Part shown: positions 1 to 6,694 of the stretch, piece by piece
Position numbering within the stretch: the first letter of the stretch is position 1
How the letters are laid out: each line of letters starts with the position of its first letter
Source of the DNA: Bacteroidia bacterium
Lineage (GTDB): Bacteria > Bacteroidota > Bacteroidia > Cytophagales > Cyclobacteriaceae
Length of the DNA stretch: 10,973 nucleotides
Direction of reading: 5' to 3'
Assembly: GCA_016650355.1 (NCBI GenBank)
Contig: JAENVX010000062.1
Location: forward strand, 1-10,973
Made by a program: the position numbers and the translations under genes
The notes under the pieces: model-generated
What the model saw: only the letters and a program-made list of their open reading frames with translations
Told to the model about the DNA's origin: nothing
The model's database searches: none

Positions 1-87
1 GGGGTGAATGTTCCTCCCGAAGCATTGTATTTAATGAGCGTAAAATATCCGAAGTCAATATTTTTGAAAGTAAAATCAAAACTTTAG
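1..87 (+). CDS. truA: tRNA pseudouridine synthase A, C-terminal end (partial)
   Basis: The window opens inside a reading frame that ends at the TAG at 85-87, leaving 28 visible residues. They include V-P-P-E-A-L-Y-L and then S-V-K-Y-P. This resembles the usual C-terminal end of TruA, where a short 'P-x-x-G/A-L-x-L' strand is followed by V-x-Y-P. TruA converts uridines at positions 38-40 of tRNA anticodon arms to pseudouridine. The catalytic Asp and the core domains lie outside the window, so the call rests on one short terminal motif. The same-strand ABC gene begins 54 bp downstream, so the two could share a transcript. Another protein with a similar tail cannot be excluded. Confidence 0.55.
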   Translation, partial: GVNVPPEALYLMSVKYPKSIFLKVKSKL

Positions 88-91
88 GCCA

Positions 92-133
92 TTTCCCTTC
101 TCTTTGGAGAAGGTGGCCAAAGGCCGGATGAGG
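92..133. repeat. REP-like element with two adjacent hairpins
   Basis: The gap between the truA tail and the ABC gene is almost filled by a compact palindromic unit. The first hairpin is CCTTCTC (96-102), loop TTTG, GAGAAGG (107-113), a perfect 7-bp stem. The second is GGCC (115-118), loop AAA, GGCC (122-125), and it is followed by GGATGAGG. A pyrimidine-rich arm, purine-rich arm, GGCC palindrome and GGATGAGG tail resemble the dispersed intergenic REP-type elements found in many bacteria. Only one copy lies in this window, so dispersal cannot be confirmed here. There is no T-run after either stem, so it is not a standard intrinsic terminator. It ends only 9-17 bases before the ABC start codon and would form part of any leader on a truA-ABC transcript. 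Confidence 0.5.
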
Positions 134-141
134 TAGAGGTT

Positions 142-1914
142 ATGGAGAAAGAAAAAGTAAGTAGCGGTAACATAATTGATTTTAAAGTCTTAAAAAGGAT
201 TTTTCAATTTGTAGAACCTTATCGTGGCAGGTTTTTTCTAATCATCATGCTCACGCTTCTTCTTGGGGTGCTGACTCCCATCCGTCCCTATTTGATTCAA
301 TACACCTTAGACGAACATGTTCAGTATGATAATTACTGGAGCATGGTGAACATAATGTTGTTGATTTTTGGATTGCTGGTGGTTCAATCGGTCGTTCAAT
401 ATTTTCACACCTACATTTCAGGCAGGATTGCGCAATATGTTATCCGAGACATTCGAATAAAGCTATATGAGCATCTTATTAGTCTTCGGTTAAGATTTTT
501 TGATAAAACACCCATTGGCCGTTTAGTTACACGAACGATATCAGATGTCGAAACTTTGTCAGATGTTTTTAGCGAGGGATTGGCCGCCATGGCCAGCGAC
601 CTGCTTCAAATCGTTTTCATTCTGGCGTTTATGTTTTTTACTGATTGGCGACTCGCATTGGTAAGTTTGTCAACGATTCCATTGATGCTCCTGTCCACAT
701 ACATCTTCAAAGAAAAAATTAAGGTGGCCTTCAATGATGTGCGCAATGCAGTTTCAAATCTTAACGCATTTGTTCAGGAACACCTTACAGGGATGGGTAT
801 GGTTCAGATTTTCGGAAGTCAAAAAAAGGAATTTGAAAAGTTTAGGGAGATCAACAAGGACCACCTAAATGCTAATTTAAGGTCAGTAACCTATTACTCA
901 ATTTATTTTCCGGTAGCAGAAATAATTGCAGCCATGGGCATTGGCCTGTTGGTATGGTATGGAGCAAAAGGCGTGATCAATCAACAAGTAACGGGGATCA
1001 CACTTGGCAAACTCACTGCTTTTATCATGTATATCCAGCTTTTCTTTCGGCCCATTCGGATGATTGCTGACCGTTACAACACCTTGCAAATGGGTATTGT
1101 AAGTTCATCTCGGATCATCAATCTGTTGGATGATAATACAGATATAATGAAAAATGGAACATATGCTCCGAAGGAAATTAAAGGTGAGGTTTCTTTTGAT
1201 CATGTGTGGTTTGCATACAACGATGCGGACTATGTGTTGAAAGATATTACAATTGAAATAAAGTCTGGCGAAACCGTTGCTATGGTGGGTGCCACAGGTG
1301 CTGGCAAATCTTCTATTATTAATTTGCTCAGCCGCTTTTATGAAATCAACAGAGGCACAATAAAAGTAGATGGTATAGACATAAGTGAGTTCGATCTTGT
1401 TGCCCTACGTAAGAATATTGGAGTAGTGCTCCAAGATGTATTTCTATTTTCCGACACAATTCGTAATAACATTACGCTTGGCGATCCGGGAGTGACAGAT
1501 GAAATGATTCTACATGCTGCTGATCTTGTTGGCGCTCGCAAATTTATTGAAAGGCTGCCCGGTGGCCTTGATTACAATGTCATGGAACGAGGGGCAACCA
1601 TTTCGGTAGGTCAGCGGCAGTTGCTCTCCTTCATACGTGCTATGGTTTATGATCCTAAAATTTTGGTGCTAGATGAGGCCACCTCATCTGTGGATAGTGA
1701 AGCGGAGGAAATGATACAACAGGCAATTGAAAAAATGATGACAAACCGCACAGCTATAGTTATCGCACACCGACTTTCCACCATCCAAAAAGCCAACAAA
1801 ATTATTGTACTTGACAAGGGTGAAATCAAGGAAATAGGCCGCCATGAAGACCTTTTGGAGTTGGAAGGGGTTTATTCACAATTGCATAAAATGCAATACA
1901 AGGAACTGGTCTGA
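142..1914 (+). CDS. ABC half-exporter, MdlB-like (fused membrane and ATPase domains)
   Basis: This 590-residue protein is a type IV (MsbA/MdlB-like) exporter half-molecule in the inner membrane. Residues 15-330 form a six-helix membrane domain (helices near 31-53, 68-90, 149-168, 169-188, 251-273 and 287-303). Residues 345-590 form the ATPase domain. Visible motifs are Walker A GATGAGKS (383-390), Q-loop Gln431, signature SVGQ (488-491), Walker B ILVLD (507-511), catalytic Glu512, and switch His543 in IAHR. The signature has Val where LSGGQ has Gly, as in the MdlB branch of heterodimeric exporters, while the catalytic Glu is intact. The likely partner is the ABC half-exporter at 2711-4528, which has the opposite defects. 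Substrate cannot be read from sequence; drugs, lipids or peptides are all possible. The ATG at 142 is chosen because the frame closes just upstream and the N-terminus has the expected length. A weak purine-rich AGAGG lies just before it. Confidence 0.92.
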   Translation: MEKEKVSSGNIIDFKVLKRIFQFVEPYRGRFFLIIMLTLLLGVLTPIRPYLIQYTLDEHVQYDNYWSMVNIMLLIFGLLVVQSVVQYFHTYISGRIAQYVIRDIRIKLYEHLISLRLRFFDKTPIGRLVTRTISDVETLSDVFSEGLAAMASDLLQIVFILAFMFFTDWRLALVSLSTIPLMLLSTYIFKEKIKVAFNDVRNAVSNLNAFVQEHLTGMGMVQIFGSQKKEFEKFREINKDHLNANLRSVTYYSIYFPVAEIIAAMGIGLLVWYGAKGVINQQVTGITLGKLTAFIMYIQLFFRPIRMIADRYNTLQMGIVSSSRIINLLDDNTDIMKNGTYAPKEIKGEVSFDHVWFAYNDADYVLKDITIEIKSGETVAMVGATGAGKSSIINLLSRFYEINRGTIKVDGIDISEFDLVALRKNIGVVLQDVFLFSDTIRNNITLGDPGVTDEMILHAADLVGARKFIERLPGGLDYNVMERGATISVGQRQLLSFIRAMVYDPKILVLDEATSSVDSEAEEMIQQAIEKMMTNRTAIVIAHRLSTIQKANKIIVLDKGEIKEIGRHEDLLELEGVYSQLHKMQYKELV

Positions 1915-1963
1915 GAATTATTTTTTGTAAGACTGTTCAAAATCGCACAAATCATAAAAGGCT

Positions 1964-1971
1964 TATATTTG
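1964..1971 (+). promoter_or_regulatory. Bacteroidota-type -7 box (TATATTTG)
   Basis: TATATTTG matches the TAnnTTTG -7 element recognised by the Bacteroidota primary sigma factor exactly. It lies 5 bases before the ATG of the outer-membrane protein gene, so transcription would begin at or within a few bases of the start codon. No good TTG -33 box is present at the usual 19-21 bp spacing, so this is a candidate only. Confidence 0.4.
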
Positions 1972-1976
1972 CTCTA

Positions 1977-2678
1977 ATGCCATTCGCGAAAACTATACTG
2001 CTTCTTTTTTTCTTGTTGCCGGGTACCGGACTGACTGCGCAGGTTACAAAAAGTGCAGTAAGCAGCAGGTTTCGCGTACCTACTGTTTCGAAGGGTAAGG
2101 CGCGGATAATGTGTCCAATTTTTCATGAGAGCAGATATCCGTATAAAGGGATAGGGCTTAAGTTCGGAGATCCATTTGCACTTAGCTATAAATTCTATCC
2201 CAACAAGAATTGGGCTTTTGCTGTAGATGCAGGCAAGGCTTCGAGCGGCCTTTATAATAAATATTACCGTTCTGTTTTTAAAGGGTATTTGCCAGATACT
2301 TTATCCGGAGAGCAAACCATTTCTTATTTGGCACACAAAGTAAACAGCGACTGGTTATTAGAGGCTAAATTCCTTTACCAATGGGATGCGGAAAAAATTT
2401 CAAAGGGTCTTCAATTGTATGCAGGTTTGGGCTGGCAGTGGAGAGCGACAAATATTACATATGATTACTTATATGAAGATGGATTTTTTGAAAACAAATT
2501 TGGCAAGTTTACGGAGAGCCGATTTACCTACGGTCCAGTTGTCATACTAGGGTTTGAGTATTCGTATTTCTCGCTCCCTATTTCAGCATTTATTGAAATT
2601 GAAGGCTATACAGACGCCCTTATTGATCCAGGCTATAAACGTTTTCAGGGCGGGGTAGGTCTTCGTTATGTTTTTTAA
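1977..2678 (+). CDS. Secreted protein, probable outer-membrane beta-barrel, function unknown
   Basis: This is a 233-residue protein. Residues 1-21 form a signal peptide: Lys5, a hydrophobic core of Ile, Leu and Phe, then L-T-A before Gln22, a plausible signal peptidase I site. There is no lipobox Cys. The mature part is rich in Tyr, Phe, Trp and Gly with alternating hydrophobic and polar stretches (for example around 71-79, 136-148 and 182-196). It ends G-L-R-Y-V-F, and a C-terminal aromatic residue after alternating residues is typical of BAM-inserted barrels. About eight short strands would fit the length. I do not recognise a named family beyond the general Bacteroidota outer-membrane barrel type. 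It follows the MdlB-like gene on the same strand after 62 bp, and its 3' end meets the convergent MdlA-like gene 32 bp away. A role linked to the exporters is possible but is inference from position only. Confidence 0.75.
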   Translation: MPFAKTILLLFFLLPGTGLTAQVTKSAVSSRFRVPTVSKGKARIMCPIFHESRYPYKGIGLKFGDPFALSYKFYPNKNWAFAVDAGKASSGLYNKYYRSVFKGYLPDTLSGEQTISYLAHKVNSDWLLEAKFLYQWDAEKISKGLQLYAGLGWQWRATNITYDYLYEDGFFENKFGKFTESRFTYGPVVILGFEYSYFSLPISAFIEIEGYTDALIDPGYKRFQGGVGLRYVF

Positions 2679-2710
2679 TGTATTGAACTCAAAAAATAGC
2701 AACAAGTGTC

Positions 2711-4528
2711 TTACAACTCTTCCTGTACCACGCTTGTGGTATCTTGTGTTCCTTCATCACTTTGCATCTGCTTTTCAAAGAGTTCGCGATAAGTGCCAGC
2801 TTTGGCAAATAAACTTTCATGCGTTCCCTCTTCTACTAACACGCCATCGTTCAACACAATAATTTTATTGGCAAGCTTAGCCGAAGAAACCCGATGTGAA
2901 ATAATTATACTCGTGCGCCCTAGCATGATTTTTTTCATGCTGTTTAGAATCGTGTTTTCGGTTTTGGTATCCACAGCCGAAAGAGCATCATCCAGAAGTA
3001 GTATTTTGGGCTCACGAATAATGGCCCGCGCTATTGAAACACGTTGTTTTTGCCCGCCCGATAAAGTGATGCCTCGTTCGCCAACACGAGTATTGAAGCC
3101 ATTTGGGAAGTTGATAATATTTTGATGAACATCAGCATCCTTTGAAGCCTGAATGATCTTATCCTCATCAACAGTTTCTAGGCCAAAGGCAATATTGTTA
3201 TAGATGGTATCGCTGAAAAGAAAAACGTCTTGTGGTACAAATCCCATTTGGCTACGAAGATTGGTAAGATCATAATCTTTGATTGGAACATCATCGATAA
3301 ACACTTCTCCGTCTGTTACATCATACATACGCGATACTAGATTAGAAATAGTACTTTTTCCCGATCCGGTAGTTCCAATAATGGCGAGCGAATCACCTGG
3401 ATTAATCTCAAAAGAAATATTTTTTAGTGCATGTATTCCAGTATCGGGATATACAAATGATACATTTTTGAACTCGATCTTTCCTGTTATTTCAATAGAT
3501 AAATTCTTTTCGGAAACAATGTCTGTTTTAGTTGTAAGAAACTCATTTATCCTTTTTTGTGAGGCCTCTGCTCGCTGTACCTGGCTACTCGTCCAGCCAA
3601 GTGAGGTTACGGGCCAGGTAAGAAGGTTTACATAAATGATGAACTCTGCAATATTGCCAAACGTGAGTGATCCATTAATTACTTCAACGCTTCCAGCATA
3701 AACAGTTAAAATAGTACTCAAGCCAATTAACCCACCGATCAATGGAAAGAACAATGATTGCACGCGGGTGAGCGTTAGCGATTGATTTTTGTATTCATTA
3801 CTCTCCTTTGAAAAATTGGCAACAGACTCCTTTTCACGTGTAAATGACTTCAACACTCGTATTCCTGAAAACGCCTCTTGAACAAATGTGCTCAGTCTTG
3901 ATTGGCTTTTCTGAATTTGTTCAGAATGGTATTCAATAATATTGTTTACATAGAAAATACTAAGGGAAAGGATTGGTAATGGCATTAAGGCAAACCAGGT
4001 AAGTTTGGCGCTGATGCTGAACATAATCGGAATCAACATGAAAAATAGCGTAACAAGTTGGAGCCCGTACATGATTGAAGGTCCGAGGTACATTCGCACG
4101 CGGCCTACGTCTTCTGAAATACGATTCATTAAATCGCCCGTGTTGTTTCTGCGATAGAAACTCAAAGGTAAAGTCTGATAGTGTTCAAATATTTCATTTT
4201 TAAGATCGTACTCAATAAGTCTGCTCATCACAATCAATGTCTGCCGAACAAAATAAAGGAAGAGACCCCGCAGCAAGGCCATTGCCAAAATGAGTACGGC
4301 ATACAACAAAATTCCCCTTGCGAAAACGTCAAAAAAACTTTTTTGAGCATCCACATTTTCAAAAGATCGAAAAACACGAATATTATCTACAACAAGGTCA
4401 ATTGAATACCGCACCATTTGGGCAGGCAGAATTTGAAAAACGTTTGAGATGATTACGAAAATTAACCCAAGTATGAGATGCCATTTGTATTTGACCAGGT
4501 ATTTATTGAGGTATTTAAGTTCCTTCAT
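2711..4528 (-). CDS. ABC half-exporter, MdlA-like, with Asp at the catalytic Glu position
   Basis: This 605-residue inner-membrane exporter half-molecule has a membrane domain at about 10-325 (helices near 16-38, 72-95, 150-171, 175-195, 258-279 and 288-306) and an ATPase domain at about 345-595. Motifs seen are Walker A GTTGSGKS (385-392), Q-loop Gln433, signature LSGGQ (489-493), Walker B ILLLD ending at Asp513, then Asp514 where the catalytic Glu normally stands, and switch His545 in ISHR. D-D-A-L-S-A-V-D is characteristic of the MdlA/BmrC branch, where this subunit supplies the degenerate ATP site while its own good signature completes the partner's active site. The MdlB-like gene at 142-1914 is the obvious candidate partner. 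The start ATG is the first in frame and gives a normal length. The gene lies 98 bp downstream of the histidine kinase on the same strand, so read-through from the kinase is possible. The last 20 or so residues are polar and acidic. Confidence 0.93.
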   Translation of the reverse strand: MKELKYLNKYLVKYKWHLILGLIFVIISNVFQILPAQMVRYSIDLVVDNIRVFRSFENVDAQKSFFDVFARGILLYAVLILAMALLRGLFLYFVRQTLIVMSRLIEYDLKNEIFEHYQTLPLSFYRRNNTGDLMNRISEDVGRVRMYLGPSIMYGLQLVTLFFMLIPIMFSISAKLTWFALMPLPILSLSIFYVNNIIEYHSEQIQKSQSRLSTFVQEAFSGIRVLKSFTREKESVANFSKESNEYKNQSLTLTRVQSLFFPLIGGLIGLSTILTVYAGSVEVINGSLTFGNIAEFIIYVNLLTWPVTSLGWTSSQVQRAEASQKRINEFLTTKTDIVSEKNLSIEITGKIEFKNVSFVYPDTGIHALKNISFEINPGDSLAIIGTTGSGKSTISNLVSRMYDVTDGEVFIDDVPIKDYDLTNLRSQMGFVPQDVFLFSDTIYNNIAFGLETVDEDKIIQASKDADVHQNIINFPNGFNTRVGERGITLSGGQKQRVSIARAIIREPKILLLDDALSAVDTKTENTILNSMKKIMLGRTSIIISHRVSSAKLANKIIVLNDGVLVEEGTHESLFAKAGTYRELFEKQMQSDEGTQDTTSVVQEEL

Positions 4529-4626
4529 GAAAATCTTGTGAATTCGCTACTTAAAAACGAAGCAACAACTTTTTAGTTTTAAGAACAAGAAATTGGGATG
4601 CAAGGAAATGAGGCAATCCTTAAATA

Positions 4627-6258
4627 TTAGACGGGAATCGATATTGTAAACTCAGAACCAACGCCATACTCTGTAGTAAACTCAATTTTGCCTTTCAATT
4701 TTTCAACAGCCTCTTTCGCAATAAACAACCCCAATCCTGAGCCGGTAGAGTTAGTTGTACCACGATAAAACATTTCAAAAATTTTATCCTGATAGGGAGT
4801 ATCAATTCCTTCTCCGTTGTCACTTATTCGGATATGCATGTTGCCACCGTTAGGCCAGGATTTTATTTTTATTTCTTGTATTTGGTCTGTTCGCTTCCTT
4901 TGGTATTTAATAGCGTTTGATAGTAGGTTACCGAGGGCGGCTTTAATTAAAAATTTGTCAGTTTGAAAAGATTGGTCGGTTAGTTCAGTAGTAAACCTAA
5001 TTGTATTAAAGTTCTCAAGGTATTTGAGATTCTCAGTAATGTCTTCGGTCAATTCTTTTAGGTTCACATCCTCTAGTTGAACTTCTTTTCGGTTGGTACG
5101 TGAGTGATCCAAGACTTCACCCACAAAGTCTTCTAGTTTTTGAACACTCGCTTCAATATGATTAAGATAGGAGGGGTTTTCTTTTTCACTTTCTAACCTG
5201 CTGATTGCAATCAACCCTTTGATTGATTTTAAAGGAGAACTGATGTCGTGCGAAACGCTGTACACGAATCTATCCATTTCATGATTGGCCTTTGAGAGCT
5301 TCTCGTTAGTTTTTTCAACTTGATTTTTCTGCTCTATTAGTTTCGACTCTGTTTTTCTCTGACACGAAATGGCCCTGCCAATCAATGAGGCGGCAAAGAA
5401 CATCGTTCCCATACCCAGGTGAACACTTAACAATTGGGAGGTTACAATGGAACCATGTTTAAGGCTACCTAATTTTAAAAGCGGTAAAATATAATTAAGC
5501 ACAAAAATGACGAGGTTCGTCAGGATCACGGTGGGAAAGCCATTTCGTACGGCCACCATGGAGGCTACAATTCCATACAGGAACCAATACTTATCAAAGT
5601 CGACCAAGTAACTTAGTCCAACAAAAAGCATGGTAGTTGCCATCAGTTCTTTGCTGCCAATTAACTTACCATTAGCGAGGTGAACTTCACCATGATCCTC
5701 CAACTGCAGTTTAAATATTTTTCCATGAGGTGTGGGACGGAAAAAATGAAGTAGCGGGATTGATACTAAAAACATCGTGATGAAATCAGATAACCACAAT
5801 AAAGTAACGCGCTCAATATTCCCATCAATAAATGAATAATGATAGGTATATAGGGGATTAATTAGATTGGGAATAAAAATGCCGAGTAGCGTAAATCTTA
5901 TAAATGACGTTGAATCTGAGACCCCCTTGCTTCCGTAATCATGCCTTTTACTCAACAGCCATGACACAAAAACCACTAAGGGTTCTCGTGTCGATAACAA
6001 AAAGACCTTCTCCCAGCCACCAGGGGCCTGCCATAGAATCAATGTGAAAATTGAATTTAAAAAAGCCAGAGGCACTACTCTTACCCCAAACCAGTGAACC
6101 ATTACTATTCCAATGGAGGTTGGGAGGTAAAGCAAAAAAGAACTTGAGAGGTTTTTTAGGGAGTAAGAAAATAGTGAACTAATGATCAGAATAATCATTA
6201 AAATGGGCCAAGTCCAATTGCCCCACTCAGAATCTGAGCTTTTGGGAAAACGATTCAC
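4627..6258 (-). CDS. Membrane sensor histidine kinase with MASE1-like N-terminus
   Basis: This 543-residue protein has about eight hydrophobic segments between residues 15 and 297, an arrangement like the MASE1 integral-membrane sensory domain; the ligand is unknown. A helical linker (about 300-332) leads to the HisKA domain, with phosphoacceptor His337 in S-V-S-H-D. The HATPase domain shows N-box Asn444/Asn448, G1 box DNGEG (480-484), F-box around 493-498 (I-F-E-M-F-Y), and G2 box GSGLG (506-510). There are no PAS, receiver or HTH domains. It should autophosphorylate and pass phosphate to a response regulator, but none is encoded within the window, so it is an orphan here. The start codon is GTG. 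An in-frame TAA lies five codons upstream, and the next in-frame Met (21) would cut into the first membrane helix, so GTG is preferred. The ABC gene follows 98 bp downstream on the same strand. Confidence 0.9.
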   Translation of the reverse strand: MNRFPKSSDSEWGNWTWPILMIILIISSLFSYSLKNLSSSFLLYLPTSIGIVMVHWFGVRVVPLAFLNSIFTLILWQAPGGWEKVFLLSTREPLVVFVSWLLSKRHDYGSKGVSDSTSFIRFTLLGIFIPNLINPLYTYHYSFIDGNIERVTLLWLSDFITMFLVSIPLLHFFRPTPHGKIFKLQLEDHGEVHLANGKLIGSKELMATTMLFVGLSYLVDFDKYWFLYGIVASMVAVRNGFPTVILTNLVIFVLNYILPLLKLGSLKHGSIVTSQLLSVHLGMGTMFFAASLIGRAISCQRKTESKLIEQKNQVEKTNEKLSKANHEMDRFVYSVSHDISSPLKSIKGLIAISRLESEKENPSYLNHIEASVQKLEDFVGEVLDHSRTNRKEVQLEDVNLKELTEDITENLKYLENFNTIRFTTELTDQSFQTDKFLIKAALGNLLSNAIKYQRKRTDQIQEIKIKSWPNGGNMHIRISDNGEGIDTPYQDKIFEMFYRGTTNSTGSGLGLFIAKEAVEKLKGKIEFTTEYGVGSEFTISIPV

Positions 6259-6280
6259 TATACTAAAGAATTACTGAGAC

Positions 6281-6314
6281 ATTTACAGAAGCACTCAATT
6301 TACAGAAGTCCTCA
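6281..6314. repeat. Tandem 17-bp direct repeat upstream of the kinase
   Basis: Two back-to-back 17-base units, 6281-6297 and 6298-6314, share ATTTACAGAAG and end CTCA, differing at two positions (GCACTCA versus GTCCTCA). The trace of a third copy, ATTTAGG, begins at 6314, overlapping the last base of unit 2. The units lie 23-56 bases upstream of the kinase GTG, within the 167-bp divergent region. They would sit in the kinase leader or just beyond its promoter, so they could be a binding site or simply a slippage duplication. Confidence 0.6.
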
Positions 6315-6320
6315 TTTAGG

Positions 6321-6328
6321 CAATATTA
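6321..6328 (-). promoter_or_regulatory. Possible -7 box for the histidine kinase (TAATATTG)
   Basis: Read on the minus strand, 6328-6321 is TAATATTG, one mismatch from TAnnTTTG and about 62 bases upstream of the kinase GTG. No clear -33 TTG is visible. If it is used, the 17-bp tandem repeat would be transcribed in the 5' leader. The surrounding DNA is very AT-rich, so a chance match is likely. Confidence 0.2.
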
Positions 6329-6387
6329 ATATTAAAAAGTCTATTTTCATTCACGTTAGAGGATGGCGCAGATATCTATGAAACCTT

Positions 6388-6395
6388 TACCTTTG
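6388..6395 (+). promoter_or_regulatory. Bacteroidota-type -7 box (TACCTTTG) for the DUF4834-like gene
   Basis: TACCTTTG matches TAnnTTTG exactly and lies 30 bases before the ATG at 6426, giving a leader of roughly 25 bases. A -33 TTG at the usual spacing is not evident, which is common for these promoters. It is the best-placed promoter match in the window and could also serve dapF, 65 bp beyond the small gene. Confidence 0.5.
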
Positions 6396-6425
6396 CATTT
6401 AAGTTAGTACTACAGATATTATCTT

Positions 6426-6629
6426 ATGCTTAAATTTCTTCTTGCACTCTCCATTATTGGCTATTTATTCTATAAAGTAGGTGGCCTATTCTTTAGGGCA
6501 GGTGTTGCATCGCGGCAAGCTCGCAGACCGCAGGATACCTCATCAAATGTGAACGCTAATCCGGTAAAAGGGAAAAAGGGAAGTAACATCAAGGGTGGAG
6601 AATATGTAGACTTTGAAGAAGTGAAGTAA
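6426..6629 (+). CDS. Small single-helix membrane protein, DUF4834-like
   Basis: This 67-residue protein has one hydrophobic helix at about 3-24 (L-L-A-L-S-I-I-G-Y-L-F-Y) and then a basic, disordered stretch rich in Arg, Lys, Asn and Ser. Its C-terminus reads G-G-E-Y-V-D-F-E-E-V. A short helix, basic linker and closing G-E-Y-(I/V)-D-(F/Y)-E-E motif match what I recall of the Bacteroidota DUF4834 family, whose function is unknown. The conserved acidic tail suggests a docking motif, but that is inference. The gene has its own promoter-like box and precedes dapF on the same strand, with a hairpin-forming repeat in the gap. It diverges from the histidine kinase. Confidence 0.75.
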   Translation: MLKFLLALSIIGYLFYKVGGLFFRAGVASRQARRPQDTSSNVNANPVKGKKGSNIKGGEYVDFEEVK

Positions 6630-6640
6630 ACAAAAAAACC

Positions 6641-6669
6641 AATTCAAAGATTGATCGCCACTTTGAATT
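6641..6669. repeat. Perfect 9-bp inverted repeat between the small gene and dapF
   Basis: AATTCAAAG (6641-6649) and CTTTGAATT (6661-6669) are perfect inverted copies around an 11-base loop. On the + strand no T-run follows, so it is a poor terminator for the small gene. On the minus strand it is followed after two bases by seven Ts (the A-run at 6632-6638), which is terminator-like, yet no minus-strand gene reads into it. It ends 25 bases before the dapF ATG, so an operator or an RNA hairpin affecting dapF is an alternative. Confidence 0.45.
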
Positions 6670-6694
6670 TCAAATCACGAATCTTTTCATTTCA

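Noticed and set aside
2726..2741. Perfect 6-bp hairpin TACCAC-GCTT-GTGGTA near the end of the MdlA-like gene, considered as a terminator for the convergent genes.
   Set aside because: It lies inside the coding end of the - strand gene and no T-run follows directly on either strand; the nearest minus-strand T-run is over 25 bases away.
2668..2862. A 64-codon + strand open frame beginning at the end of the outer-membrane protein gene.
   Set aside because: It overlaps the true stop region and then runs antisense through the MdlA-like gene; no motif or promoter supports it.
2793..3635. Plus-strand open frames of 110 and 118 codons antisense to the MdlA-like gene.
   Set aside because: They mirror conserved ATPase-domain codons of the real gene and show no family features of their own.
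4550..4583. Inverted repeat CTTAAAA / TTTTAAG in the gap between the kinase and the MdlA-like gene, considered as a terminator.
   Set aside because: Arms are only 7 AT-only-type pairs with a 20-base loop and no following T-run; weak folding and expected by chance in AT-rich DNA.
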